From Sphingosinicella xenopeptidilytica (GTDB taxonomy: Bacteria; Pseudomonadota; Alphaproteobacteria; Sphingomonadales; Sphingomonadaceae), in the NCBI RefSeq assembly GCF_042676985.1, contig NZ_JBHTIK010000005.1:62001-126000 (forward strand): 64,000 bases of DNA. Reading direction: 5' to 3'. Below the pieces are notes generated by a model, which had not been told where the DNA came from, searched no databases, and saw only the letters and a program-made list of their open reading frames with translations. A program made the position numbers and the translations under genes. Every line of letters starts with the position of its first letter. Positions within the stretch are counted from its first letter, which is position 1. Shown here piece by piece: positions 53,097 to 61,616 of the stretch.

Positions 53097-54188
53097 TCAC
53101 GCCGCGGCCTGCGCCTGTTCCCATGTGGGGTAGTCGGTGTAGCCCTCGGTGCCGTTCGTGTACCAAAGCTTGTAATCTTCGGTCGCGAGCGGGTGCCCGT
53201 CCTTGATGCGCAGCGGCAGGTCCGGGTTCGCGATGAACGGCCGGCCGAAGGCGATGGCGTCGGCCTTGCCGCTTTCCACGAACTCGGCCCCCATTTCCGG
53301 CGTGATGTCGTTGTTCAGCACCAGCGGACCGTCGTAGAGGCGGCGGAACGACGGCGACACCTGCGGCACGTCCGAATTGCCGAATGTGCCGCCCGGCCGC
53401 TGCTCGCGCAGCTCGACGAAGGCGAGACCGCGCCCGGCGAGCTGCCGCGCGACGATGTCGAACAATGTGGCCGGGTCGCTGTCTTCGGTGCCCTGCGTGT
53501 CGCCGTTCGGCGAGAAGCGGATCGCTGTGCGGTCGGCGCCGATCTCCGCGATCACCGCGTCCAGCACCTCGTTCAGGAAGCGTGTGCGGTTCTCCGGGCC
53601 GCCGCCGTATTCGTCGTCGCGCGTGTTGGAGTTGTCGCGCAGGAACTGGTCGATCAGATAGCCGTTTGCCGCGTGGAGCTGGATGCCGTCGAAACCGGCG
53701 CGGATCGCGTTGCGCGCAGCCGCAGCATAGTCGGAAACGATCCCGGCGATCTCATCCTTCGTCAGAACGTGCGGGACGACATAGTCCTTCTTACCCTCAT
53801 AGGTGTGCGCGTAGTGCGGCGCCTGGATCGCGCTCGATGATACCGACTCCATGCCGCTCACGGACCGGTGCACGAGGCGGCCCATGTGCCAGAGCTGGCT
53901 GACGATCTTGCTGCCGGCCGCGTGTACGGCCGCCGTCACCGGCTTCCACGCTTCGACCTGCGCTTCAGACCAGATGCCCGGCGCATTCGGCCAGCCAAGG
54001 CCCTGCCGCGAAATGCCGGTCGCTTCGGAGATGATGAGGCCCGCGCCTGAGCGCTGCGCGTAATAATCCTTCACGAACGCCTGCGGAACGCCGTCGCGGT
54101 TGGCACGTGCGCGGGTCAGCGGGGCCATCAGGATACGATTGTCGGCGCTGATGGCGCCGAACTGAACGGGGTCGAAGAGTGTCGGCAT
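53097..54188 (-). CDS. Old yellow enzyme-family alkene reductase
   Basis: An FMN- and NAD(P)H-dependent reductase of enones, maleimides or nitroesters (NemA type). It starts MPTLFDPVQFGAISADNRILMAPLTRARANRDGVP and has the substrate-binding pair in GFDGIQLHAANGYLIDQFLRD (His-x-x-Asn), RDDEYGGGPENRTRF, and the phosphate-binding end of the barrel in GKADAIAFGRPFIANPDLP. A longer start would include an unrelated stretch; ATG 54188 was preferred. Length is 363 residues. Divergent from the EamA transporter. Confidence 0.93.
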   Translation of the reverse strand: MPTLFDPVQFGAISADNRILMAPLTRARANRDGVPQAFVKDYYAQRSGAGLIISEATGISRQGLGWPNAPGIWSEAQVEAWKPVTAAVHAAGSKIVSQLWHMGRLVHRSVSGMESVSSSAIQAPHYAHTYEGKKDYVVPHVLTKDEIAGIVSDYAAAARNAIRAGFDGIQLHAANGYLIDQFLRDNSNTRDDEYGGGPENRTRFLNEVLDAVIAEIGADRTAIRFSPNGDTQGTEDSDPATLFDIVARQLAGRGLAFVELREQRPGGTFGNSDVPQVSPSFRRLYDGPLVLNNDITPEMGAEFVESGKADAIAFGRPFIANPDLPLRIKDGHPLATEDYKLWYTNGTEGYTDYPTWEQAQAAA

Positions 54189-54275
54189 CACGAACCTTCC
54201 TGCTAGTGTCCCTCCGCCCGTCAACTTGGGAACGCGGGATGGCGGCGACAAACAAGATTAGGTATTGCCGCGTCA

Positions 54276-55208
54276 ATGAAAACTCCCCGCTTCGCCTTCC
54301 CGCTGTTTCTGACAGGCAGTGCCATGCTCTCGGCGGGGCCGATCTTTGTCCGCGTCGCGGACGTCGGCGTGCTGCAATCGGCGTTCTGGCGCCTCGCGCT
54401 CGCGGTGCCGCTGCTCTATGCGCTGGCGCGTGTGATGGAACGCGACGCGCCGCTGCTGCCGCCGCGCGGGAGCGTGCCGTGGCTGTTCCTCGCGGGCTTC
54501 TTTTTCGCGGCTGACCTTGCGGCCTGGCATCTCGGCATCGTGCGGACCGAACTTGCGAACGCGGCGCTGCTCGGCAATGCTGCCGCCTTCCTGTTTCCGA
54601 TCTGGGGCTATCTGGTGGCCCGCCGCTGGCCGACGCCAGTGGCGGCGCTAGCACTGGCGCTCGCCGCGGTCGGCATCGGCATGTTGATGGGCGATTCCGC
54701 GAGCGTATCGGGCGAGCATCTGTTCGGCGATCTGCTCTGCTTCGTCGCGGCGGTGTTCTACACGGGCTATCTCGTCGTCATGGGCAGGGCGCGCGGCGGC
54801 CTCTCCGCGATGGCGACGCTTGCGCCCGTTACGCTCGCGGGGGCGATCTGCCTGTTGCCGGTGGCGCTGATCGCGCCGGGGAATGTGTGGCCGCAGGACT
54901 GGACGCCGGTGATCCTGCTTGCGCTCGGCAGCCAGGTGGTCGGGCAGGGGCTCATCATCTATGCGCTGCCGCACCTCACGCCGCTGGCGAGCGGCGTCGG
55001 TCTCCTCATCCAGCCGGTGTTCGCGGCGCTGCTCGGCTATCTGTGGTTTGAGGAGATCCTGTCGGTCACGGATTTCGCGGGCATCGCGATCCTCTTCGTC
55101 GCGATCCTTCTCGTGCGGCGGCCGAGCGCAGCGCAGCCGCCGGTGGAGAAGCGGGTGCCGCCGGGTGGCGGCGCGGTCACGCCGCCCGGGGAAGCACCGT
55201 CCGCCTGA
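54276..55208 (+). CDS. EamA/DMT-family transporter
   Basis: A 310-residue drug/metabolite exporter with ten predicted helices arranged as two EamA repeats; the first begins GSAMLSAGPIFVRVADVGVLQSAFWR and the second contains QVVGQGLIIYALPHLTPLASG. A proline-rich tail closes it (PPVEKRVPPGGGAVTPP). Substrate unknown. Its last 32 bases overlap the convergent small membrane gene. Confidence 0.9.
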   Translation: MKTPRFAFPLFLTGSAMLSAGPIFVRVADVGVLQSAFWRLALAVPLLYALARVMERDAPLLPPRGSVPWLFLAGFFFAADLAAWHLGIVRTELANAALLGNAAAFLFPIWGYLVARRWPTPVAALALALAAVGIGMLMGDSASVSGEHLFGDLLCFVAAVFYTGYLVVMGRARGGLSAMATLAPVTLAGAICLLPVALIAPGNVWPQDWTPVILLALGSQVVGQGLIIYALPHLTPLASGVGLLIQPVFAALLGYLWFEEILSVTDFAGIAILFVAILLVRRPSAAQPPVEKRVPPGGGAVTPPGEAPSA

Positions 55209-55578
55209 TCGCGATGATCTGAAGCTCGGCAAACACCAGTACGGCGGCCGCCTGCACGATCACGAATGCCGTGCCGAACGGTGTCGGATCGACGAGCCCG
55301 GAAATCAGCAGCGCTGCGCTCGCCGCGACCCATGCAAGGTTGATCGCGATCACGGCGCGCACGCCGATTGCCGAAGGGCTGCCTGCGCGCATCAGCCAGA
55401 CGAGCAGCCCGACGAAGGGCACGAGGACGAGGCCCGAGGTGAAGAGCAGGTCTTCGGGAAGGCCGAGCAGACCGGCAAGCGTGCCGGCGCCCGCAACCAG
55501 AAGCACGGCGCAAGCGCCGGACATCGCGGCATCGAGCAGCAGCGTGCGCCGGATGAGGCTGTCGGGACTGAGGGACAT
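55177..55578 (-). CDS. Small four-helix membrane protein
   Basis: No named family was recognised. The 133-residue product has four hydrophobic helices (about 12-35, 40-62, 70-92, 102-122) and begins MSLSPDSLIRRTLLLDAAMSG. AGGAGA precedes its ATG. It is divergent from the HTH regulator, with a palindrome between them, so it is a likely target of that regulator. Confidence 0.75.
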   Translation of the reverse strand: MSLSPDSLIRRTLLLDAAMSGACAVLLVAGAGTLAGLLGLPEDLLFTSGLVLVPFVGLLVWLMRAGSPSAIGVRAVIAINLAWVAASAALLISGLVDPTPFGTAFVIVQAAAVLVFAELQIIAIRRTVLPRAA

Positions 55579-55639
55579 GATGTTTCTCCTTAATCGCGTT
55601 TCGATGCGGCAAGGCTGCCGTCGGGATGGGGGCGTGTCG

Positions 55640-55656
55640 ATTACCCCGCAGGTAAT
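55640..55656. promoter_or_regulatory. Palindromic operator between the membrane gene and the HTH regulator
   Basis: ATTACC (55640-55645) and GGTAAT (55651-55656) are perfect complementary arms around five bases, midway in the 111-base divergent spacer. Xre-type regulators often bind such sites to control themselves and the neighbour. No other evidence supports it. Confidence 0.5.
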
Positions 55657-55689
55657 TGGAAACGACTCCGGTCGCGCTATGTTCGGGCC

Positions 55690-56463
55690 ATGGCGACACA
55701 GGTTTCGATCGGCGATCACTTGCGCGACTGGCGCCGCCGCAGGCGCATGAGCCAGCTCGATCTCGCGCTCGATGCGGAGATCTCGGCGCGGCATCTGAGC
55801 TTCGTGGAAACCGGACGCGCCTGCCCCAGCCGCGAGATGGTGCTGACGCTCGCAGGACGGCTCGGCGTGCCGCTGCGCGAGCAGAACGCGATGCTGCTCG
55901 CCGCCGGTTATGCCCCGGCATTCAGCGCACACGGCTTCGCTTCGGATGCGCTCGCGGCGGCACGGCAGGCGGTGGAGCATATTCTGAAGGCGCACGAGCC
56001 GTTTCCGGCGATCGCCGTTGACCGGCACTGGACGCTCGTGGCGGCGAACGGCGCGATCGGTCCTTTGCTTGCGGGCGCCGCGCCCTATCTTCTCGAGCCG
56101 CCCGTCAACGTGCTCCGGCTTGCGATGCACCCGGAAGGTCTTGCACCGCGTATCTTGAACCGGGCGGCGTGGAGCGGCCACCTGCTCACGCGCCTTCAGC
56201 GGGATGCCTTCGCCAGCGGCGATCCCGTGCTTGCCGATCTCTGGCGCGAACTTGCGGATTATGCACCGGAGGCCGAAAACCACGATACGGCGGGCATCTT
56301 CCTGCCGCTGATGCTTCGCGGTGAAAATGGCGGCATACTGAGCTTCATCAGCACGATCACGAACTTCGGCACGCCCGCGGACGTGACGCTCGCGGAACTC
56401 TCGCTGGAGACGTTCTTTCCCGCGGATGCGGAGACGCGTGCGGCGTTAGTCGGCCATCGCTGA
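55690..56463 (+). CDS. Xre-type HTH regulator with MmyB-like ligand domain
   Basis: The 257-residue protein has an N-terminal helix-turn-helix (about 8-65; RRRRRMSQLDLALDAEISARHLSFVETGRA) and a C-terminal MmyB-like ligand-binding part (about 100-250) with PAIAVDRHWTLVAANGAIGPLL and NVLRLAMHPEGLAPRILN. The ligand of this family is typically a fatty-acid-like molecule in structures. It ends 18 bases inside the convergent VOC gene. Confidence 0.9.
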   Translation: MATQVSIGDHLRDWRRRRRMSQLDLALDAEISARHLSFVETGRACPSREMVLTLAGRLGVPLREQNAMLLAAGYAPAFSAHGFASDALAAARQAVEHILKAHEPFPAIAVDRHWTLVAANGAIGPLLAGAAPYLLEPPVNVLRLAMHPEGLAPRILNRAAWSGHLLTRLQRDAFASGDPVLADLWRELADYAPEAENHDTAGIFLPLMLRGENGGILSFISTITNFGTPADVTLAELSLETFFPADAETRAALVGHR

Positions 56464-56919
56464 AGCCGCGGCCCTGATCTCGTCTTCGCTCATCGCCTTG
56501 ATGTTCGACATGAACATCCATGTGTAGCCCGAAGGGTCGGTGAAGACGACGCGGCGTTCGCCGTAGAACTGGTCGGCGGGCTCTTCGGTCATGATGCCGC
56601 CCGCTTCGAGCGCATGATTGGTGAAGGCATCGACGTCGTCGACATAGACGCAGAAGCTGACCGGCGAATGATCGAGCGCTTCGGAGCGCGGGCTGCGGAT
56701 CGGGCTGCCGCCGGTGCCTTCGGGGGCGCACATGAAGAGAAGCTGGCCCTTGTAGCGGAACTCGGCATGGATCGGCGTATGGCCGGGGCCATCAAGCGCC
56801 AGCCCCAGCTCGAAGCCGAACACCTTCTCGTAATAGCGGCGATTGTCCGCCCAGTCGGTGAGCACGAGATAGGGGGTCAGCCACGGCGCATCCTGCGGCT
56901 TCGGGTTGAAACGGGTCAT
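56446..56919 (-). CDS. VOC-superfamily (PhnB-like) protein
   Basis: The 157-residue product has the two beta-alpha-beta units of the vicinal-oxygen-chelate fold (YLVLTDWADNRRYYEKVFGFELG; SFCVYVDDVDAFTNHALEAGG; RRVVFTDPSGYTWMFMSNIKAMS) and resembles PhnB-like glyoxalase-superfamily proteins. The metal-binding set is not complete enough to name a reaction. ATG 56919 was chosen for MTRFNPKPQDAPW. Convergent with the HTH regulator. Confidence 0.85.
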   Translation of the reverse strand: MTRFNPKPQDAPWLTPYLVLTDWADNRRYYEKVFGFELGLALDGPGHTPIHAEFRYKGQLLFMCAPEGTGGSPIRSPRSEALDHSPVSFCVYVDDVDAFTNHALEAGGIMTEEPADQFYGERRVVFTDPSGYTWMFMSNIKAMSEDEIRAAASAMAD

Positions 56920-56986
56920 CGCTGGCTCCGGCGTTTGATCTGACCCGCATCCTTGCACCGTGTTTATGACGGATACGCGACATGGA

Positions 56987-57032
56987 GCATCGTGCGGAAA
57001 AGTGGGAACCGGTTTTCCGCGCAAAACGATGC
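56987..57032. repeat. Inverted repeat of an alphaproteobacterial intergenic repeat type
   Basis: GCATCGT (56987-56993) and ACGATGC (57026-57032) flank an inner pair GCGGAAAA (56994-57001) and TTTTCCGC (57013-57020), centred on GTGGGAACCGG. The core AAAGTGGGAACCGGTTTTCC resembles a short palindromic repeat scattered through rhizobial and sphingomonad genomes, from memory. One copy is seen here. Confidence 0.55.
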
Positions 57033-57047
57033 GCCCACAAAGAGATA

Positions 57048-57085
57048 GGGCAAGCTGCGTGATTCCGGAATCACGCAGCTTGCCC
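57048..57085. repeat. Perfect 38-bp palindrome downstream of aceA
   Basis: Arms of 19 bases (GGGCAAGCTGCGTGATTCC and its exact complement) meet with no loop bases between them. It lies directly beyond the aceA terminator and 15 bases beyond the other repeat. A loop-less palindrome is unusual for a terminator, and suggests a protein site, a repeat element end or cruciform. Confidence 0.8.
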
Positions 57086-57086
57086 C

Positions 57087-57122
57087 AAAAAGAAGCGCCC
57101 GCCGGTTGTCCCGACGGGCGCC
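57087..57122 (-). terminator. Terminator of aceA
   Basis: On the minus strand a stem of about eleven pairs (arms 57095-57105 and 57111-57121, one mismatch) is followed by TTCTTTTTG. It lies 45 bases after the aceA stop. Confidence 0.75.
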
Positions 57123-57165
57123 TCGTCACCCTCCCCGGTGATCAGGTAACGCGATCAGGTGCGGC

Positions 57166-58458
57166 TTATGCCGCGTCCTTCTTGAACTGATCGGCTTCGG
57201 TCGATTCGGCGAGCGCGGTCGTGGAGCTTTCGCCGCCCGCGAGCGTCGTCGCGACCATGTCGAAGTAGCCTGTGCCGACTTCGCGCTGGTGGCGCGTCGC
57301 GGTGTAGCCGTTGGCTTCCGCGGCGAACTCGGCCTGCTGCAGCTCGGAGTACGCCGCCATGCCGCGATCCTTGTAGCCGCGCGCCAGCTCGTACATGCCG
57401 AAGTTCAGCTGGTGGAAGCCGGCCAGCGTCACGAACTGGTACTTGTAGCCCATGGCGCCCAGCTCGCGCTGGTACTTGGCGATGGTGTCCTTATCGAGGT
57501 TCTTTTCCCAGTTGAAGCTGGGCGAGCAGTTGTACGCCAGCATCTTGTTCGGGAACGCCTTCTTGATCGCTTCGGCGAAGCGGCGCGCGTCGTCGAGGTT
57601 CGGAACCGAGGTTTCCCACCACAGCAGGTCGGCGTGCTCGGCAAAGGCGAGGCCGCGCTTGATGCAATGGTCAACGCCGGTGCCGTCCTTCAGGCGGAAG
57701 AAGCCTTCGGGCGTGCGCTCGCCGGTCAGGAACTCGCGGTCGCGCTCGTCGATGTCCGAAGTGATGAGCTTGGCGCTTTCCGCGTCCGTGCGGGCGCAGA
57801 TCACGGTCGGCACGCCGCAGACGTCGGCGGCGAGGCGCGCGGCGTCGAGGTTGCGGATGTGCGCCTGCGTCGGGATCAGCACCTTGCCGCCGAGGTGGCC
57901 GCACTTCTTTTCAGAGGCGAGCTGGTCCTCGTAGTGAACGCCCGAAGCGCCCGCCGCGATGTACGCCTTCATGATCTCGAAGCAGTTGAGCGGTCCGCCG
58001 AAGCCGGCTTCGGCGTCGGCCACGATCGGCGCGAACCAGTCGCGCTTGGCGCCGCCTTCGGAATGCTCGATCTGGTCGGCGCGCATCAGCGCGTTGTTGA
58101 TCTTGCGGGCAAGCTCAGGGCCGGCGTTCGCGGGGTACAGCGACTGGTCGGGGTACATCGCGCCCGCCGTGTTGGCGTCGGCGGCGACCTGCCAGCCGGA
58201 AAGGTAGATGGCCTTCAGGCCAGCGCGCACCATCTGCATCGCCTGGTTGCCCGAAAGTGCGCCCAGCGAGTTGATGTAGGGCTCGGTCTTCAGCAGCTCC
58301 CACAGCTTGTTCGCGCCGCGCTCGGCGAGCGTGTAAGCGATCGGGAACGAGCCGCGCAGACGCTCCACATCGGCGGGCGTGTACGGGCGCTTGATGCCGT
58401 CGAAGCGGCCGGCGGGGGCTGAGGGGATCAGCGATTCGAAGGTCGGCTGGGCGCTCAT
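57166..58458 (-). CDS. aceA: Isocitrate lyase
   Basis: It splits isocitrate to glyoxylate and succinate, the first step of the glyoxylate shunt for growth on acetate or fatty acids. The catalytic cysteine is Cys186 in KKCGHLGGKVL, with SGWQVAADANT, YPDQSLYP and NCSPSFNW also present. The start at 58458 (MSAQPTFESL) follows GGAG nine bases upstream; a start at 58482 would add eight residues. Length is 430, the short bacterial form. Malate synthase is not in view. Divergent from a RamB/ScfR-type regulator. Confidence 0.97.
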   Translation of the reverse strand: MSAQPTFESLIPSAPAGRFDGIKRPYTPADVERLRGSFPIAYTLAERGANKLWELLKTEPYINSLGALSGNQAMQMVRAGLKAIYLSGWQVAADANTAGAMYPDQSLYPANAGPELARKINNALMRADQIEHSEGGAKRDWFAPIVADAEAGFGGPLNCFEIMKAYIAAGASGVHYEDQLASEKKCGHLGGKVLIPTQAHIRNLDAARLAADVCGVPTVICARTDAESAKLITSDIDERDREFLTGERTPEGFFRLKDGTGVDHCIKRGLAFAEHADLLWWETSVPNLDDARRFAEAIKKAFPNKMLAYNCSPSFNWEKNLDKDTIAKYQRELGAMGYKYQFVTLAGFHQLNFGMYELARGYKDRGMAAYSELQQAEFAAEANGYTATRHQREVGTGYFDMVATTLAGGESSTTALAESTEADQFKKDAA

Positions 58459-58498
58459 CGTGTATGACTCCGTGTTAACCATTCACAGTCTTTTTACA

Positions 58499-58634
58499 TT
58501 GCAGTGCGGAAACGGGGCTTCCAATCGAACCCAACCGAATCGCAGTGCCCTGCAAATCTGCTATTGATGCCTTGTCGTCTTTCCCCTACTCGCAGCAAGA
58601 GAATCGTGTAAAAAACGTGTGTAAGTGTCTGTAA
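58499..58634. promoter_or_regulatory. Control region between aceA and its divergent regulator
   Basis: The heptamer GCAGTGC occurs at 58501-58507 and 58542-58548, and TTGCA-type half sites (TTGCAG from 58499, TGCAAA from 58551) flank the pair; this resembles the TTTGCAAA core recorded for actinobacterial RamB. Nearer the regulator start, TGTAA occurs three times (58607, 58620, 58630) in 28 bases. Which set is bound is unknown. Confidence 0.4.
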
Positions 58635-58675
58635 ATTTCGTGTCTTGATTGTTAAAAAGTAAAAGAGACATACAA

Positions 58676-60106
58676 ATGGCCAGCATTGCGATCGACACTG
58701 CCGAACCGCGCGGAAAGCTCTTCGCCGGCCCCCGCGTGCGCCGCCTGCGCAGCCAGCTCGGTCTCACGCAGACGCGCATGGCCGAGGAGCTCGGCGTCTC
58801 GATTTCCTATCTGAACCTCATCGAACGCAACCAGCGCCCCTTGACCGCACCGTTTCTGTTGAAGCTGTCGCACCAGTATAATCTCGACCTCCGCCAGCTC
58901 ACCGGCGCCGACGACGACCGCCTCGCCCTCGACGTTGCCGAAGCCCTCGCCGATCCACTGCTGAAAGGCCTCGATGTCGGTCGCGCCGAAGTCCAGGAAT
59001 TCGTCGCCGCCTCACCCGGCATCGCACAGGCGATCGTGCGGCTGCGAAGCGCGCTTCGCGACGCCCGCAGCAGCGGCGCTGGCGCCGAAGCGCCACAAGG
59101 CGATGGCCCCCTCGAACTCGTCCGAGCGTTCATTCAGGACCGCCGCAACCATTTCCCCGAACTCGAAACACGCGCCGAATCTCTGGCCGACGAGTTGCGC
59201 CTCGCCGCCCCGGATTTCTTCGCGGCGGTGAGCGACCGGCTGCGCGCGCGTCACGGCCTCACCGTACGCATCCTGCCCGCCGAGGTGATGCCCGAACTGC
59301 TCCGCCGCCTCGATCTTCACGGCCGCCAGCTTCAGCTTTCCGAACTGCTCGATCCCGCCTCGCGCAGCTTCCAGGCGGCCTACCAGCTCGCGCTCTCCGA
59401 AGGCCGCGGGGAGATCGATGCGATCGTCGCGCGCGCTGGAATGCCCGATGCGGCATCCGAGCGGCTGCTCGTCCAGAACCTCGCCAATTATTTCGCCGCC
59501 GCACTGATGATGCCCTACGGCCGTTTCCACACGGCCTGCGAGGCGACGGGCTACGATCTCGATCTGTTGCAGGCACGGTTCAGCGCGGGGCTGGAACAGG
59601 TCGCGCACCGTCTCACCACGCTGCAACGCCCCGGCGCTCGCGGTATCCCCTTCTTCCTGGTCCGTGTCGACCGTGCCGGCAACATCTCGAAGCGTTTCTC
59701 CGCGGGCGGCTTTCCGTTCTCGCGCCACGGCGGCAACTGCCCGCTGTGGACGCTGCACAAGGCGTTCGAGCGGCCGGGGCAGATCCTGCGGCAGCTCGTC
59801 GAGATGGAGGACGGCACGAAATACGTGTCGATCGCTCGCACCGTGCGTGCCTACGCGCAGCCCTACGGCGGCGTCCGCCCCGAATATGCGATTGCGCTCG
59901 GCTGCGAGGCGCGACACGCGCACGGTCTCGTCTACGCGCGCGGCCTTGATCTCGGCAGCGGCGACGCGACGCCGATCGGCCTCGGCTGCGAACTCTGCGA
60001 GCGTCCTCACTGCCGTCAGCGCGCTCGCCCGCCCGCGAACAGCAGCCTCATCATCGATGAAAAGCAGCGCGGCCCGAACCCCGTGCAGTTCGGCCATACG
60101 GTCTGA
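58676..60106 (+). CDS. RamB/ScfR-type transcriptional regulator
   Basis: The 476-residue protein has an Xre HTH (about 20-80, RVRRLRSQLGLTQTRMAEELGVSISYLNLIERNQ), a central region with an IrrE-like but inactive fold, and a cysteine-rich C-terminal half (GGNCPLWTLHKAF, CEARHAHGL, LGCELCERPHCRQR). Such proteins control glyoxylate-shunt genes by sensing acyl-CoAs in other bacteria. Divergence from aceA supports that role here. ATG 58676 was chosen because AGAGA lies about seven bases upstream and the sequence MASIAIDTAEPRG is a reasonable start. Confidence 0.9.
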   Translation: MASIAIDTAEPRGKLFAGPRVRRLRSQLGLTQTRMAEELGVSISYLNLIERNQRPLTAPFLLKLSHQYNLDLRQLTGADDDRLALDVAEALADPLLKGLDVGRAEVQEFVAASPGIAQAIVRLRSALRDARSSGAGAEAPQGDGPLELVRAFIQDRRNHFPELETRAESLADELRLAAPDFFAAVSDRLRARHGLTVRILPAEVMPELLRRLDLHGRQLQLSELLDPASRSFQAAYQLALSEGRGEIDAIVARAGMPDAASERLLVQNLANYFAAALMMPYGRFHTACEATGYDLDLLQARFSAGLEQVAHRLTTLQRPGARGIPFFLVRVDRAGNISKRFSAGGFPFSRHGGNCPLWTLHKAFERPGQILRQLVEMEDGTKYVSIARTVRAYAQPYGGVRPEYAIALGCEARHAHGLVYARGLDLGSGDATPIGLGCELCERPHCRQRARPPANSSLIIDEKQRGPNPVQFGHTV

Positions 60107-60147
60107 ACCTGGGCCAAGCCGTGATGGCGGCTTTGCATTTCGCGGCG

Positions 60148-60175
60148 GCAGACGCTAACCCGCTGAAGCGTCTGC
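60148..60175 (+). other. Hairpin between the regulator and ugd
   Basis: GCAGACGCT (60148-60156) pairs perfectly with AGCGTCTGC (60167-60175) around ten bases. It has no T-run and ends 17 bases before the ugd ATG, so it could be a weak terminator or part of the ugd leader. Confidence 0.5.
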
Positions 60176-60192
60176 TGCTCAGGGGCCATTGA

Positions 60193-61494
60193 ATGCGTAT
60201 TGCGATGATCGGGACGGGCTATGTGGGCCTCGTTTCCGGTGCCTGTTTTTCCGAGTTCGGCCACAGTGTCACGTGCGTCGATCTCAACGCCGCGGTCATC
60301 GAGCGGCTGAAAGCGGGCGACATCCCGATTTTCGAGCCCGGTCTCGAAGACCTCGTGGCGCGTAACGCCAAGGCGGGGCGTCTGACCTTCACGACCGATC
60401 TTGCCGCCGGCGTGAAGGATGCCGACGCGGTGTTCATCGCGGTCGGCACGCCGAGCCGCCGCGGCGACGGTCACGCCGACCTCTCGTATGTCTATGCAGC
60501 AGCGCGCCAGATCGCCGAGGCTGCCCCGGATACCTGTGTCATCGTCAACAAGTCGACCGTACCAGTGGGAACGGCTACCGAAGTGGAGCGCATCGCGCGC
60601 GAAGTGGCCCCCGGAAAGGCGATCAGCGTCGCTTCGAACCCCGAATTCCTGCGCGAAGGCTCGGCGATCGAGGACTTCATGCGGCCAGACCGCGTCGTCT
60701 GCGGCGTCGCCGACGATCAGGCGCGCGACGTGCTGAAGGCCATTTACCGTCCGCTTTCACTGCGCGAAGTGCCGATCCTGTTCGCCGACCGACCGACCGC
60801 AGAGGTCATCAAATACGCCGCGAACGCGTTCCTCGCTGTAAAGATCAGCTTCATCAACGAGATCGCCGATCTCTGCGAAAAGGTGGGCGCCGACGTGCAG
60901 GATGTCGCGAAGGGCATCGGCCTCGACAAACGCATCGGTTCGAAGTTCCTGCACCCGGGTCCGGGCTACGGCGGCTCCTGCTTCCCGAAGGATACGCTCG
61001 CGCTCCTCAAGACCGCCGAGGATAATGCCGTGCAGCTGCAGATCGTGGCGGCAACCGTAAAGGTGAACGACGAACGCAAACGCGCCATGGCCGACCGCAT
61101 CATCGCCGCCTGCGGCGGATCGGTGGACGGCAAAACCATCGGTATCCTCGGCCTCACGTTCAAGCCTAATACCGATGATATGCGAGACGCGCCGAGCCTT
61201 GTCATTGTTCCGGCGCTGCAGGCTGCTGGGGCGAAGGTAAAGGCGTTCGATCCGGAGGGGATGAAGGCAGCAGCACCTTTGTTGCCGGGGGTGGAAATGT
61301 GTGGTGATGCCTATGTGGCGATCGAGGGTGCGCATGCGGCGGTGCTTTTGACGGAGTGGAACGAATTTCGGGCGCTGGATTTGGAGCGGGTAAGGGACGG
61401 ATTAAAAGCGCCGGTGTTCGTGGATTTGAGGAATGTATATCCGGTGGATGACGTTCTTCGCACCGGACTCCTCTACGCTTCGGTCGGACGTTGA
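60193..61494 (+). CDS. ugd: UDP-glucose 6-dehydrogenase
   Basis: It oxidises UDP-glucose to UDP-glucuronate for exopolysaccharide. The NAD site is MIGTGYVGLVSGACF, Lys and Asn in KYAANAFLAVKISFINEI lie in the active site, and the catalytic cysteine is Cys263 in GPGYGGSCFPKDT. The 433-residue length is standard. From about 61165 the codons change character: Leu shifts to TTG/TTA and Arg to AGG/CGA, then the last dozen codons look normal again, which suggests gene conversion or recombination at the edge of the polysaccharide locus. Confidence 0.96.
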   Translation: MRIAMIGTGYVGLVSGACFSEFGHSVTCVDLNAAVIERLKAGDIPIFEPGLEDLVARNAKAGRLTFTTDLAAGVKDADAVFIAVGTPSRRGDGHADLSYVYAAARQIAEAAPDTCVIVNKSTVPVGTATEVERIAREVAPGKAISVASNPEFLREGSAIEDFMRPDRVVCGVADDQARDVLKAIYRPLSLREVPILFADRPTAEVIKYAANAFLAVKISFINEIADLCEKVGADVQDVAKGIGLDKRIGSKFLHPGPGYGGSCFPKDTLALLKTAEDNAVQLQIVAATVKVNDERKRAMADRIIAACGGSVDGKTIGILGLTFKPNTDDMRDAPSLVIVPALQAAGAKVKAFDPEGMKAAAPLLPGVEMCGDAYVAIEGAHAAVLLTEWNEFRALDLERVRDGLKAPVFVDLRNVYPVDDVLRTGLLYASVGR

Positions 61495-61616
61495 CCAGCT
61501 AGGGAAGGTCGAAAACATTACCATGTTGGTATCATTTGCCGAAGCAAAGCTTGCGAAGGGCTGCCTGGAGAAAAAGAAAAGTTGGACTCGAACTGACTCA
61601 CTGCCCGTTGGTCGTA

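Noticed and set aside
56987..57085. Palindromes near aceA as a CRISPR array
   Set aside because: Each repeat unit occurs once and there are no regularly spaced copies or cas genes.
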